DNA of 17,887 nucleotides from Clostridia bacterium (GCA_017457015.1 JAFTIG010000066.1:1-17887), one strand, 5' to 3'. Shown: positions 1 through 9,029, counted from the stretch's first letter. The notes: generated by a model from the sequence alone, not told the origin. A program made the numbers and translations.

Positions 1-2
1 AC

Positions 3-3000
3 GGCAAGGGCTATCGCACGCTCGCTGAAGCGTTTGCGGCAGTAGAAGACGGTCAAACGATTAAGTTGCTTGACAACGTTGAACTTACTGAAACGTTAAC
101 TCTTAACACGGCAGGTACAATCATTATTGACGGTAACGGCAAGACTATAACTCTTGCAGACAGTTATGTGAAAGACGGTAACGTTGCTGCTATTGTTCTC
201 GGTAACAGTGGATGGTTAGACGCTAACTCTGCTAACTATAACTACACGATTAAAAACGTAACGTTTGACAACGTTAAAGACGTTTCCATATTCCGTGTAC
301 AGGGGGTAACGCTCAGCGTTGTAGACAGCACTGTTCAAAACTGTGCAAACACTTTAGGCAACGGACTGTTCCGTATAGATTACAGTAACGCAACGTTTGA
401 TAACGTTCAGTTCCTTAACAATACGGCAATCAGCGCTATTGCGTTAGGCTGTAACATTAATGCTAATACGACGGAAACCCTTACTGTTAAGAACAGCACG
501 TTCTCTGGCAATGAATATACCGGCACGGCATTGATCGTAGCAATCGTCGGTGATAATGCAATTATTGCCGGAAATGAATTTGTTAACAATAAATCTACTA
601 ATGACGATGGCAACGCAGTTATTTATTCGTCCATGAACGCAGAAATTACCGGTAACTATTTCAGCGGTAATACTCTTGCTGGTACGGGCGCAAACAAGGC
701 AGAAATTCTTGCAGGTCCTTGGACTAAAGGCGAATTTACTATCGTTATTAACGAAAACGCATTCGTTGGTACTAACGTCGGTGCGTTCGTAGAAGGCTGG
801 TCGGAACTTAATGCAAATACTTCTTTCGACCTTGACGGCAACTACTGGAACGGTGGCGCGCCCAACTACGGTCAGTCTGGTACTCCCGTTATCACATTAG
901 ATACTTATTATAAGACTGCTAATTATACGGACGGAGTGCTCACTCTTACTGACAAAGAAACGTTGCCTAAGGGAGAAATTGCTTACCGTGCATACGTTAA
1001 AGATTCTGAAGACCGCGAAGCAATCCAGGTTGACCTTAAAAACGTATATGCAAAAGAATCGTTAATTGTTAAACTTTACGATGCTAACGGTAATCTCTTA
1101 ACGACGACGTCGCTAAAAGAAGAAAAATTCGTAGTTAATGCAGAAAATTACACTGTAAATATCGTTCTTAAGGGCACTGCATCAAGCTCTTGGGAAACTG
1201 ACATCAATGCGGAAAAACTCACGGTTGCTAATGCTCCTGCAGTAATTAAACTCTATGCAGACGGCGTATTAGTTGATGAGTATGAAAACGCACTCGGTGC
1301 AGGCACTGGCGTTGACGAAACTGCTAAATACTACGCACTTGACTGCGTATATAAAGAAGCAAAGATAGGTGAAACCTATTATGCAACTTTCAAAGACGCA
1401 ATAAATGCAGTAAATGCAAACGAAACTATCATGCTTTTGAGCGACGTAGAAGTTGCAGGTGCAGCAAGCATTAAATTGCCGGCAGGCGTGACCATTGACG
1501 GCGCAAAATATGCTATTACTTTTGAATCGATTTATCATGGTGCGGCAAACGCAGTATTCTATAGTGACGGTGCGTATACGGTTAAAAATCTTACCGTAAA
1601 ACTCACAGACACGACTACTACTGGTTTTGCATTTGATATGACGAACGGCGGCGCGCTTGAAAACGTAGTCGTAGACAGCAACTTTGTTTCAGGCGTATAT
1701 GCAGACAACGGCGTAACTATTACCAACTGCGTATTTAATACGGCAACTAGCGGATCGTATTACGGCGTATATGCTCAAGGAAAAGTTACTGTCACAGGTA
1801 GTGAGTTTAACGGCAATCGCGCGGCAATACTTTATGGTGAAGCCGTATTTACGAATAACGAAGTAAACGGTGACAAGGGCGTATCGCTCGCTACGACAAA
1901 TGCCGTAGTAACTGGCAATACCTTTAACGGTGCTCGCGCACTCAGCATTTCAGGTAACGTAGACGGAACGGCAACGATTACCAATAACAACTTTGGTACT
2001 GGTACGATTGAAGTTGATCATCAAAATAGTCCCGTTCTTTCACAAAACTACTGGAACGGCGGTATGCCTGCTGACGATCAGATTATTCCTGCTGAAGAAG
2101 GTTATGTAATAGGCGTAACTGTTGGCAGTTATTATACTGACGCAGACCTTACGAATCTTGAAACTATTATGGTCGCAGCAATAAACGGCACTGAATATGC
2201 AACTTTAGTTGACGCACTTAATGCTGCAGTTGACGGCGACACGATAACTATATTAAATAACTTTACTCTTAAAAATGCAGTAGATGCAAGTACGCCTACT
2301 TCAATTGCAAAGAACGTAACGATTGATCTTAACGGCAAGACTATTAAGGCAACGGGACACATGTTCAGAATTGAAGCGGAAGTAACCTTTAAGAACGGTA
2401 CTCTCGATGCTTACTCTATGGGTTATAACTTCTTTGTTGGTAAGAATGCAAGCGGTGTTCTTACTAAAGGTACGTTAAATATTGAAAGCGGTACTTACAT
2501 TGCTCAAACTAGTGTTATTTCTGTAACTGCCGGTGTAGCAAACGTTTACGATGGTGAATTCTCAGTTGTATCAACTTCTGGTACGAAGTATTTATTCAAC
2601 TGTGTCGACAGCCGTTATCCCGACGATGCAAACGTCGTTGTTAAAGGCGGTAGCTTCCACGGATTCAATCCGCAGAACAATACGGCTGAAGGCGAAAACA
2701 CTAACTTCCTTACTCAAGAGTTTGCAGGTGAATACGTAGATACGACCGACGTATATAACGTAGTTCCTGCAGTTGCAGCAATTGGTAACGTTGGTTATGC
2801 AACTTTAGAAGATGCAGTAAATGCAGCGGCTAGCGCAGGTGAAACTATTACCTTGATCGAAAATATAACCGTAACCGAGAAGTTCACACTCAACGGTGTA
2901 AATCTTGATCTTAACGGCAAGACGATGTATCTCAAGACTACTGGTAATCAAACTATCGGAAACGTTACTATCAGTAACGGTACGATTGACGTAAGTGGAA

Positions 3001-6000
3001 ATGAATTAAACGGTAACTCGTTCTTTGTAGTAGGCGGAACGTGGGCTGAAGAAGCAACGCTCAATCTTGACGGTATTACATTAACTGGTAAAGATTATAC
3101 TACTGAATGGGCAGTTATCTGCGTACACAACGGTAAGACGCTTAATATTACCGACAGCGCTATAAGCCTTGAAAACGATCTTGGCAGTAAAGGTGGATTT
3201 ATTAAGGATACCAGCGGCGTTGGCAATACTGCAATAGTTAACATTACTAATACTAAAATTACTCTTGCTAACGTAGACCGTGGATTCACGGGTGCTAAGT
3301 TAAATCTTACTGGTGTTGAATTAACTATCACTGGTGGTGAACACGGTATCAACGGCAGTGAACTTACTGCAACTAATTCAACTATTACTATTAGCGGTGG
3401 TACGGGACGCGGTATAACGCTCAGCAACTATGATTCAAGCATTATCAATTCGACCGTAACACTCACTAACATGGGTGAAGGCGCAATCAGATTTAAGACT
3501 GGTAACACGCTTACCGTAGACGATAAGTCAACGCTTGCAGAATGTACTGCACATGCAGACGCAGTCGATCTCGGCGCAAACGTTAACGGTCACGCGGTAA
3601 CTGGTACTGAAGATGAAATGTCAACCGTAACCGTAGCAAACGGCGTAACTACTGTAATTAACCCTGCAGTTGAAGGTGCAAACGTAGTTGCAATAGTTTA
3701 CGACGGAGAAGCAGATTATCTTGAAGAATTTGTTGGAACGTTCGCAGGCGTACTTAAAGATATTGACAATCTTGCTGCAACTGAAACTATCGGCAGTGTA
3801 AATATCACTCTCAACGGTGACGTTACGACGACTGACAAAATCGACATCAAGTACACGACTTATATCCACGGTGAAGGTCATACCATTACTTATACTGGTA
3901 CGGAGCGTGCAATCGAAGTACAAAAGACTGCGGAAGGCAAGAGTTTAATCATAGATAACCTTACTATAAATGCTGAAAAAGCACAACGTGGTATTACCTA
4001 CAACACGACGGGCAAACTCGCTCTTAACAACGTAAACGTAACGGCTAGTACTTATGCGATTAACTTCCCCAGTGCTTCAAACGGCGCAATCGTTGAAATT
4101 AGCAACTCGACGCTCACTGCGAACATTGCACTCAATATTTGGGGTGAAAACATGGTTATCAACGTTACCAAATCAGATCTCACTAGCGTTGATAAATCCG
4201 CAAGTGAAAACTACGCGGCAATTATACTTAACAACAACGTTCAAACTGTGGCAGAAGGTACTAAGGTTAACGTAACTGGCGGCTCTATAACGGCTCTTGA
4301 CTCAAATGGAGAATGGAGTGTTGCTGTTAGTAACGCGACTTCAACCGGTACGGTTACCATAAGTGCAGAGACCAAAGTTACAGGTTATGTCCGTGAAGCC
4401 GTTGCGCTTGTGAACGGCTATAGCGTACATGAATTACAAGAAGCGTTTGATTATGCGGCTAGTGTTACAAGTGCAACGATAACTCTCATTAGAAACGCTA
4501 ATCTCACTGAAAGCATTAGAGTACTCGCTGGTTCAAACGTAACGCTTGATCTTAACGGATTTAGCATTACTTACGACGCAACGAATTGGGCGGGTTCAGA
4601 TGCGCTTATAGAAGTATGCTACGGTGCAAACCTTATAATTACCGACGGTAGTTCTGCAGCAACTGGACTTATCGACGGTTCTGTTGGCGGAAGAGTTTAT
4701 ACGGCAATCAAGATGACCTATTCGGGCGACGACGCTAGTAAAGGTGATGCAGTACTTACCATCAACGGCGGTACTATTAAGGGTTACTATTACGGTATCG
4801 CAGGTAACGGTGGTAGAAACGGAACTGCAATCACTATTAACGGTGGTTCGGTAATCGCAGTCGGTGGTCCTACCACTGTTGCAGGATATCCTACCGATGC
4901 CTTAGTCGGTAACGCTATATTCCATCCGCAAGACGGTGTACTCACTGTAACTGGTGGTACGATTAGCGGTCCTAGCGGTATTGAAATGCGTGCAGGCTCT
5001 CTCGTTATTACTGGCGGTACGATTACTGCAACGGGTAGCGGACTCGTCGCTATACCTAATACAAGTGGCAACACCGTATACGGCGCGGCAGTAGCACTCT
5101 CGCAACACAACACTGCACAAGCAGTTAGGGTTGAAATCACCGGCGGTACGCTCAAAGGCGTATATGCATTCTATCAGGGCAACCTTAAGACCAACGGTAA
5201 ATCATCTACCGACATCTCTGCAACTATCGATACAGTCGTAACGCTTGACGGTACGGTAGCAGCAACCGAATCCGGTTATGCAATGACCGCGGCAGAAGAC
5301 GGTAGTTATGCATTGACCTACACGGCATTTGAATATAAGATTTATACGTTAACGCTTGATGGCACGATAGGAATTAACTTCTATGTGGATTTGAGCGCAA
5401 AATTAGCGGCAGATGAAACTGCTTACGCAACGTTATCGATTGACGATGTTGTGGTAGAAAAGATATTCTTCAGTACACTTACCGTTTCCTCAAATGGATA
5501 TTATAAATTGTCTACTGATTTAATGTCTTACGAAATGAACAAAGAAGTAACCGTAACGATTTACTCTGGAGAAACGGGCGAAGACATGGCATTTAAAAAC
5601 ACCACAACTAAGTCAATTAGAGACTACGCAATGCAAGCAATTGAACTTCATACGGATGAAGATACTGAAAATTACAACAATCCTAACACGGTAGCACTTA
5701 TGAAGTCAATGCTTAACTACGGTGCACAATCTCAAATTTACTTCAGTAAAGACGTTGAAGATCTTGCAAACAACAAACTTGTTAAAAGCGATCAAAGCAT
5801 TGATACTGCAGCAGGTACTAATTTGGATAATATGCCTGCATCTTCTGTAACCGATACTAAGGGTGATGAAGTTGATGCTAGTAAAGTAGCATTAATGCTC
5901 GAATCGGCAACGTCAATTCGTATTTATCTTAACATTGCTGAAGGTGTAGACGTTAGTAAATTCACCGTAACGGGCGCATCAAGTTCTGAGATTCAATATA

Positions 6001-6230
6001 GAGAAATCGATGGAAGTTATTACGTAGAAATTGAAAAAATAATGGCATACGACATTGATACTAACTTTACTATTGAAATCAAAGACGGCGATAATACTGT
6101 TATAGCAATAACTTATTCAGTAATGAAATATATTGGCACTACTTTTGATTACGGCTCTGAAAATATGAAAAAGCTCGCAATGGCGATGAATATTTATAAT
6201 CAAGCAGCTAACGTATATTTTAACAAATAA
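3..6230 (+). CDS. Giant modular beta-helix surface protein (3' part, 5' end outside window)
   Basis: The reading frame is open back to the left edge, so the true start and any signal peptide lie upstream; 2075 residues are visible. The protein is Asn/Thr/Gly/Val-rich with the short-period pattern of right-handed parallel beta-helices (stretches such as VTITGN, ITISGG). A unit of the form Y-x-T-L-x-x-A-x-N-A ... G-x-T-I-x-L-L ... L-N-G-K-T recurs near nt 3-158, 1365-1514, 2181-2355, 2781-2934 and, more diverged, 4410-4572. Each unit seems to open a new helix module. NYWNGG appears at nt 840-857 and 2046-2063, near module ends. From about nt 5328 (residue 1776) a different C-terminal domain of about 300 residues begins (IGINFYVDL, SIRDYAMQAI, SMLNYGAQSQIYF). 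I know this domain from gut Clostridia surface proteins, but its function is unknown to me. No LPXTG or SLH motif is visible at the C terminus. Probably secreted, adhesin-like; the substrate cannot be inferred. Confidence 0.9.
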   Translation, partial: GKGYRTLAEAFAAVEDGQTIKLLDNVELTETLTLNTAGTIIIDGNGKTITLADSYVKDGNVAAIVLGNSGWLDANSANYNYTIKNVTFDNVKDVSIFRVQGVTLSVVDSTVQNCANTLGNGLFRIDYSNATFDNVQFLNNTAISAIALGCNINANTTETLTVKNSTFSGNEYTGTALIVAIVGDNAIIAGNEFVNNKSTNDDGNAVIYSSMNAEITGNYFSGNTLAGTGANKAEILAGPWTKGEFTIVINENAFVGTNVGAFVEGWSELNANTSFDLDGNYWNGGAPNYGQSGTPVITLDTYYKTANYTDGVLTLTDKETLPKGEIAYRAYVKDSEDREAIQVDLKNVYAKESLIVKLYDANGNLLTTTSLKEEKFVVNAENYTVNIVLKGTASSSWETDINAEKLTVANAPAVIKLYADGVLVDEYENALGAGTGVDETAKYYALDCVYKEAKIGETYYATFKDAINAVNANETIMLLSDVEVAGAASIKLPAGVTIDGAKYAITFESIYHGAANAVFYSDGAYTVKNLTVKLTDTTTTGFAFDMTNGGALENVVVDSNFVSGVYADNGVTITNCVFNTATSGSYYGVYAQGKVTVTGSEFNGNRAAILYGEAVFTNNEVNGDKGVSLATTNAVVTGNTFNGARALSISGNVDGTATITNNNFGTGTIEVDHQNSPVLSQNYWNGGMPADDQIIPAEEGYVIGVTVGSYYTDADLTNLETIMVAAINGTEYATLVDALNAAVDGDTITILNNFTLKNAVDASTPTSIAKNVTIDLNGKTIKATGHMFRIEAEVTFKNGTLDAYSMGYNFFVGKNASGVLTKGTLNIESGTYIAQTSVISVTAGVANVYDGEFSVVSTSGTKYLFNCVDSRYPDDANVVVKGGSFHGFNPQNNTAEGENTNFLTQEFAGEYVDTTDVYNVVPAVAAIGNVGYATLEDAVNAAASAGETITLIENITVTEKFTLNGVNLDLNGKTMYLKTTGNQTIGNVTISNGTIDVSGNELNGNSFFVVGGTWAEEATLNLDGITLTGKDYTTEWAVICVHNGKTLNITDSAISLENDLGSKGGFIKDTSGVGNTAIVNITNTKITLANVDRGFTGAKLNLTGVELTITGGEHGINGSELTATNSTITISGGTGRGITLSNYDSSIINSTVTLTNMGEGAIRFKTGNTLTVDDKSTLAECTAHADAVDLGANVNGHAVTGTEDEMSTVTVANGVTTVINPAVEGANVVAIVYDGEADYLEEFVGTFAGVLKDIDNLAATETIGSVNITLNGDVTTTDKIDIKYTTYIHGEGHTITYTGTERAIEVQKTAEGKSLIIDNLTINAEKAQRGITYNTTGKLALNNVNVTASTYAINFPSASNGAIVEISNSTLTANIALNIWGENMVINVTKSDLTSVDKSASENYAAIILNNNVQTVAEGTKVNVTGGSITALDSNGEWSVAVSNATSTGTVTISAETKVTGYVREAVALVNGYSVHELQEAFDYAASVTSATITLIRNANLTESIRVLAGSNVTLDLNGFSITYDATNWAGSDALIEVCYGANLIITDGSSAATGLIDGSVGGRVYTAIKMTYSGDDASKGDAVLTINGGTIKGYYYGIAGNGGRNGTAITINGGSVIAVGGPTTVAGYPTDALVGNAIFHPQDGVLTVTGGTISGPSGIEMRAGSLVITGGTITATGSGLVAIPNTSGNTVYGAAVALSQHNTAQAVRVEITGGTLKGVYAFYQGNLKTNGKSSTDISATIDTVVTLDGTVAATESGYAMTAAEDGSYALTYTAFEYKIYTLTLDGTIGINFYVDLSAKLAADETAYATLSIDDVVVEKIFFSTLTVSSNGYYKLSTDLMSYEMNKEVTVTIYSGETGEDMAFKNTTTKSIRDYAMQAIELHTDEDTENYNNPNTVALMKSMLNYGAQSQIYFSKDVEDLANNKLVKSDQSIDTAAGTNLDNMPASSVTDTKGDEVDASKVALMLESATSIRIYLNIAEGVDVSKFTVTGASSSEIQYREIDGSYYVEIEKIMAYDIDTNFTIEIKDGDNTVIAITYSVMKYIGTTFDYGSENMKKLAMAMNIYNQAANVYFNK

Positions 6231-6248
6231 CGGTTAAGGAGAAAAATC

Positions 6249-6362
6249 ATGAAAAAATATGAAAGATTAGAAATGATTATTGACATGTTTGAAGAAAACG
6301 ACGTTGTCGTTATGTCGCCAGGTCTAGGAGAAGGCGAAACGGAAGGATTGCCTATTCTATAA
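6249..6362 (+). CDS. Small 37-aa protein downstream of the giant surface protein
   Basis: ATG at 6249 is preceded by a strong AAGGAG (6236-6241) with 7-base spacing, and the gene starts only 18 bases after the surface-protein stop. It encodes 37 residues, starting MKKYERLEM, with an acidic middle (MFEENDVVVMSPG) and a Gly/Glu-rich tail ending LPIL. There is no transmembrane segment and no Cys. The terminator at 6382 follows directly, so it is most likely co-transcribed with the surface protein. Short proteins of the type MKKYxxPxM...DVIxTSG are common in Clostridia as I recall them, without known function. Assignment to that group is inference. The good ribosome binding site and the position between a gene and its terminator make it more than a chance frame. 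Confidence 0.7.
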   Translation: MKKYERLEMIIDMFEENDVVVMSPGLGEGETEGLPIL

Positions 6363-6381
6363 TCGTTAAAAACACAACAAG

Positions 6382-6415
6382 GGCAGGCGTGCTATTTATA
6401 GTGCGTCTGCCTTTT
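6382..6415 (+). terminator. Rho-independent terminator after the 37-aa gene
   Basis: Arms 6382-6395 (GGCAGGCGTGCTAT) and 6398-6411 (ATAGTGCGTCTGCC) can form a 14-bp stem with three G-U pairs, followed by TTTT. It ends the surface-protein/small-protein transcription unit. Confidence 0.8.
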
Positions 6416-6507
6416 GTACTTTAAAATGTTTTTTTAAGACGAATTTCGTAGATATTATAATGTTTTTAACGTTTAAATGATAAAGTGTTAGATGACTAAA
6501 ATACCAT

Positions 6508-6540
6508 ATACCGCTCGAACGTAATACGCTCGGGCGGTAT
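6508..6540. terminator. Second hairpin, possible bidirectional terminator
   Basis: ATACCGCTCGA (6508-6518) pairs with TCGGGCGGTAT (6530-6540) with one G-U pair. An inner CGT/ACG stem (6520-6522, 6526-6528) lies around AAT. AAAA lies shortly before it and AATTTTA after it, so it might act weakly in either direction. There is no gene on the minus strand here that would need it. Confidence 0.4.
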
Positions 6541-6722
6541 AATTTTAAGTTTACAAAAAGCAAATACAGCCGTAAAGAATATAAATAAAGCGCAATTTTT
6601 ACAAAGCGCGATTTGTTCGACAAAAGTCGGTAAAAGTTTGCGGTTATTAGCATATAAAAATAGCATAACTGACGTTTTTTCGTCATATATATTTTTTGAG
6701 AATAAATGACAAGGAGAACGTT
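6541..6722 (+). promoter_or_regulatory. Leader region of the spoIVFA-like gene
   Basis: AT-rich and without a credible gene. A short hairpin TGACG-T6-CGTCA lies at 6670-6685. No TTGACA/TATAAT pair is convincing. GGTTATT (6642-6648) followed after 15 bases by CATAACT (6664-6670) loosely resembles a sporulation sigma-E promoter, which would suit a spoIVF operon, but the match is poor. AAGGAG at 6711-6716, 6 bases before ATG 6723, is a strong ribosome binding site and decides the start of the next gene. Confidence 0.35.
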
Positions 6723-7655
6723 ATGAACGAAAAACTACAATATGCAACCATGCTGGAAATTCCCGTCAGCACTTGCAGTATTACCGAGCGCAACAATACG
6801 AAGAAACGCCGTTCGCGTAAAAAGAAAGTCAATCACGAGCAAGTAAAGCAACAGCTTATGGATAAGATAAACGACGGCGTAGATAACGCTATGGAAAAAC
6901 AGTCGAATTTAAATGAGCAAAGTCAGGCTAGTCAAGTGGAAGTTCTATCTAGCGAAAAAGCAAATTTTTCGGCGTCTAAAGAAATGGAAAGGGAATACGG
7001 AGAACAACTTTATTCGGAACAAATTTTTGAAGATGGAGAGCAGAAAAGTATAGAAGACGGGGCAGAAAACGCACAAGAAGAATACGTTCAGTCAGAAACT
7101 AGCGTTAGTGTATACTCTGCTGAAAAAAAGAAAAGGGTTAAGCCCCGCATATCGATAATAGGCGTCCAACTTGCCGTGATAGGACTTTTAGTTGTAACCA
7201 TATTTTTAACTAACGCGTTATACGTCGACAGTGGCATAAACGTATTTTTGCGTGGAGTATTTGGCGTGGAAGAAAGCACTGTCGTCGACGCGCGCACCTT
7301 TGACGAGTTTACGCCCGTTATTGCGCTTGGCGATAACGAAGGCGTAACGCTTGCTGACGGCGTAATCTCTTATTCGGGCGAAGGAAGTGTCTATGCGCCG
7401 TGCAACGGCGTTGTGACGGCAAAAACAGTAGATGATTTAGGCAAGATTACTTTAGAGATAACGCACAGCAGTAATTTTAAGACGGTACTTAGCGGTGTAG
7501 ATATTGCTTACGTAGAACTGGACGATAAAGTTTACGGCAATATTCCCGTAGGTTATCTAAACGCGGACGGGGCGACTATGTGTTTTACGCACGGTGACGG
7601 AACGGTTATTTCCGATTATCAGATCGTTGACGGCGCGGTCGTATGGGCGGTATAA
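6723..7655 (+). CDS. spoIVFA: SpoIVFA-like membrane protein with degenerate LytM (M23) domain
   Basis: 310 residues from ATG 6723, chosen over an upstream TTG at 6696 because AAGGAG sits 6 bases before it. Residues 1-143 are cytoplasmic by prediction, highly charged, with a basic patch KKRRSRKKK (27-35) and a long Glu/Gln-rich stretch. One transmembrane helix lies at about 144-168. The outer part (about 205-310) follows the LytM/M23 fold pattern: VYAPCNGVV, LEITHSSNFKT, VGYLNADGATMCFTHGDGTVISD. The zinc-binding positions of active M23 enzymes are not kept; the usual HLHF is TMCF here, so no peptidase activity is expected. In Bacillus subtilis, SpoIVFA has this architecture, is encoded next to SpoIVFB, and holds and inhibits that protease in the forespore outer membrane until the sigma-K checkpoint is passed. 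The next gene here is a SpoIVFB-like protease overlapping by 13 bases, which supports the call. The N-terminal region is longer than in B. subtilis. Confidence 0.75.
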   Translation: MNEKLQYATMLEIPVSTCSITERNNTKKRRSRKKKVNHEQVKQQLMDKINDGVDNAMEKQSNLNEQSQASQVEVLSSEKANFSASKEMEREYGEQLYSEQIFEDGEQKSIEDGAENAQEEYVQSETSVSVYSAEKKKRVKPRISIIGVQLAVIGLLVVTIFLTNALYVDSGINVFLRGVFGVEESTVVDARTFDEFTPVIALGDNEGVTLADGVISYSGEGSVYAPCNGVVTAKTVDDLGKITLEITHSSNFKTVLSGVDIAYVELDDKVYGNIPVGYLNADGATMCFTHGDGTVISDYQIVDGAVVWAV

Positions 7656-8482
7656 ATTTTTCCGTTCATCCGCTATTTTTCGTGCTCGGGTTCTACTATG
7701 CGGCAACGGGGCAGATATTCGTGTTTATAATTTACACGGTCGTTGCAGTGCTACACGAACTCGGGCACTCTTTCGTTGCGGCGGGCGCAGGGTATAAGTT
7801 GAACAAAATAACGTTGATGCCGTTCGGTGCGGTCGTATCGGGCAAACTCAACGGTATGAAACTTAAAGACGAAATCAAGATAGCCGTAGCAGGACCGCTA
7901 ATTAATCTTGCGGTAGGGCTTTTGTTCGTTGCAAGTTGGTGGATTTATCCTGAAAGTTACGCGTTTACAGACGTTGCGGCAAGCGCCAACTTTTCAATGG
8001 CGTTAATAAACCTTTTGCCAGTATTTCCGCTTGACGGCGGAAGAATACTTTCGGCGTCCCTTTCTTTGCTTATAGGTGACGATAAAGCCTATTTTATTTG
8101 TAGGGTTATAGGCGTAGCGTTTGCAATTTTACTGTCGGGGCTTTTTGTCGTTAGTATTTTTAATAATACCATTAATCCGTCACTTATGTTTTTTTCTGCG
8201 TTCGTGTTGTTCGGGGCTATAGGCAGACATAAGGAAAATAGATACGTCAAATTATATTCCGGACCTAGCGAAGACGGGTTGATGCGCGGTATGCCGTATA
8301 AAAAACAAGCCTTATCAATTAACGCAACGGTGAAAAAACTAATGCTATCGGTTGACGAGCGTGCAATAAACGAAGTAGTTGTTTTCGATAAAGACAGAGT
8401 GGTTACAACCCTGACGCAAAAACGCATAGGTGAAATTATAGAAAAGGCCGACCTTTACTCACCAATAAAAAACTATGTATAG
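7643..8482 (+). CDS. spoIVFB: SpoIVFB-like intramembrane M50 metalloprotease
   Basis: 279 residues. ATG 7643 lies inside the end of the preceding gene (13-base overlap), pointing to translational coupling and equal amounts of the two proteins. The N terminus has the family's short VHPLFF segment, followed by the zinc-binding HELGH (38-42), LMPFGAVVSG (58-67), AVAGPLINL (81-89) and the third zinc ligand in NLLPVFPLDGG (123-133, Asp131). Several membrane helices span residues 10 to about 180. The C-terminal part (about 225-279, SINATVKKLML...VVVFDKDRVVTTL) looks like a CBS-type domain, as in SpoIVFB. SpoIVFB cuts pro-sigma-K in the mother-cell-derived membrane during sporulation. Other M50 family members cut different substrates, so the substrate is inferred from the pairing with a SpoIVFA-like neighbour. 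Confidence 0.85.
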   Translation: MGGINFSVHPLFFVLGFYYAATGQIFVFIIYTVVAVLHELGHSFVAAGAGYKLNKITLMPFGAVVSGKLNGMKLKDEIKIAVAGPLINLAVGLLFVASWWIYPESYAFTDVAASANFSMALINLLPVFPLDGGRILSASLSLLIGDDKAYFICRVIGVAFAILLSGLFVVSIFNNTINPSLMFFSAFVLFGAIGRHKENRYVKLYSGPSEDGLMRGMPYKKQALSINATVKKLMLSVDERAINEVVVFDKDRVVTTLTQKRIGEIIEKADLYSPIKNYV

Positions 8483-8508
8483 TCGCACTTCTTATAAGAA
8501 AAAGCGAC
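8482..8508 (+). other. Hairpin directly after the spoIVFB-like stop codon
   Basis: GTCGC (8482-8486) pairs with GCGAC (8504-8508) around the palindrome TTCTTATAAGAA. No T-run follows, so termination is doubtful; it may be a processing or stability element between this gene and the next. Confidence 0.35.
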
Positions 8509-8580
8509 AAGACTAAAAATATCCATTAGAAACGCCGTTAAAAGTAATTTTTCATTGCCGTCGTTGCATATATTGAAAGT

Positions 8581-8982
8581 ATGGAATTAAGTTATAGCGA
8601 ACTTTCTAAAAGAGACGTAATAAATATTGCGGACGGCAGATGTCTGGGTAGGATTATAGACCTTACGCTATCTTTTCCGCACGGCGTGTTGACTGGGATA
8701 ACCGTGCCCGGTAGGAGAAATAGGGGAATATTCAGTTTTTTTGATAAGAGCAGAATTTTTATCGAAGTAAATAAGATTATCAAAATCGGTGGCGACGTGA
8801 TTTTGGTCGATTTAAGGTGTGCTGATACATGTGCGCCGAGCGTGAAAGTTGGGGAAAAGTGTAAAAAGCCCGTTCCACCGCCCAACCCGTGTCCGCCGAA
8901 TACTTGCCGAAACGACCAAAATACGCTCGATTTATCGTCGATAGTCGACCAAAACGGTAGAATTGATTTGGACGATTATTAA
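8581..8982 (+). CDS. YlmC/YmxH-family PRC-barrel protein with Cys/Pro-rich tail
   Basis: 133 residues. Residues 1 to about 80 fit the PRC-barrel YlmC/YmxH family (LSKRDVINIADGRCLGRIIDL, then a beta-rich segment ending IKIGGDVILVDL). Members are short, widespread in spore formers and often near sporulation genes; their molecular role is unknown. After the barrel comes an unusual tail of about 50 residues with Cys at 80, 84, 94, 104 and 109 and a Pro cluster (PVPPPNPCPPNTC), then an acidic end. Cys21 lies in the barrel. The tail could bind metal or form disulfides, which is inference. ATG 8581 has no good ribosome binding site (only GAAAG one base before it), but the family usually begins this close to the LSKR-like motif. 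The gene lies 98 bases after the protease gene; co-transcription is possible. Confidence 0.75.
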   Translation: MELSYSELSKRDVINIADGRCLGRIIDLTLSFPHGVLTGITVPGRRNRGIFSFFDKSRIFIEVNKIIKIGGDVILVDLRCADTCAPSVKVGEKCKKPVPPPNPCPPNTCRNDQNTLDLSSIVDQNGRIDLDDY

Positions 8983-8996
8983 AATATAAAAAAATA

Positions 8997-9023
8997 TTTA
9001 AAAAAATCAAATTATTTTTTAAA
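8997..9023 (+). terminator. A/T-only hairpin, possible weak terminator
   Basis: TTTAAAAAAAT (8997-9007) can pair with ATTTTTTAAA (9014-9023), one A bulged, just after the YlmC-like gene and just before the next promoter. The stem has no G-C pairs, so termination is uncertain. Confidence 0.3.
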
Positions 9024-9029
9024 ACCCCC

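Noticed and set aside
3..5155. Several minus-strand and offset frames inside the giant surface gene
   Set aside because: They mirror the repetitive codon pattern of the real frame and have no start signals.
6320..6331. AGGTCTAGGAG inside the 37-aa gene, similar to the lipoprotein ribosome binding site
   Set aside because: It is not followed by a usable start codon at the right distance; a chance similarity within coding sequence.
6642..6670. Sigma-E-type promoter for the spoIVFA-like gene
   Set aside because: GGTTATT and CATAACT match only partly; expected biologically but not supported well enough to call.
6396..6686. Minus-strand frame of 96 codons across the whole gap after the small gene
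   Set aside because: It runs through both hairpins, has Tyr/Leu-rich low-complexity content expected of AT-rich DNA, and shows no family or ribosome binding site.
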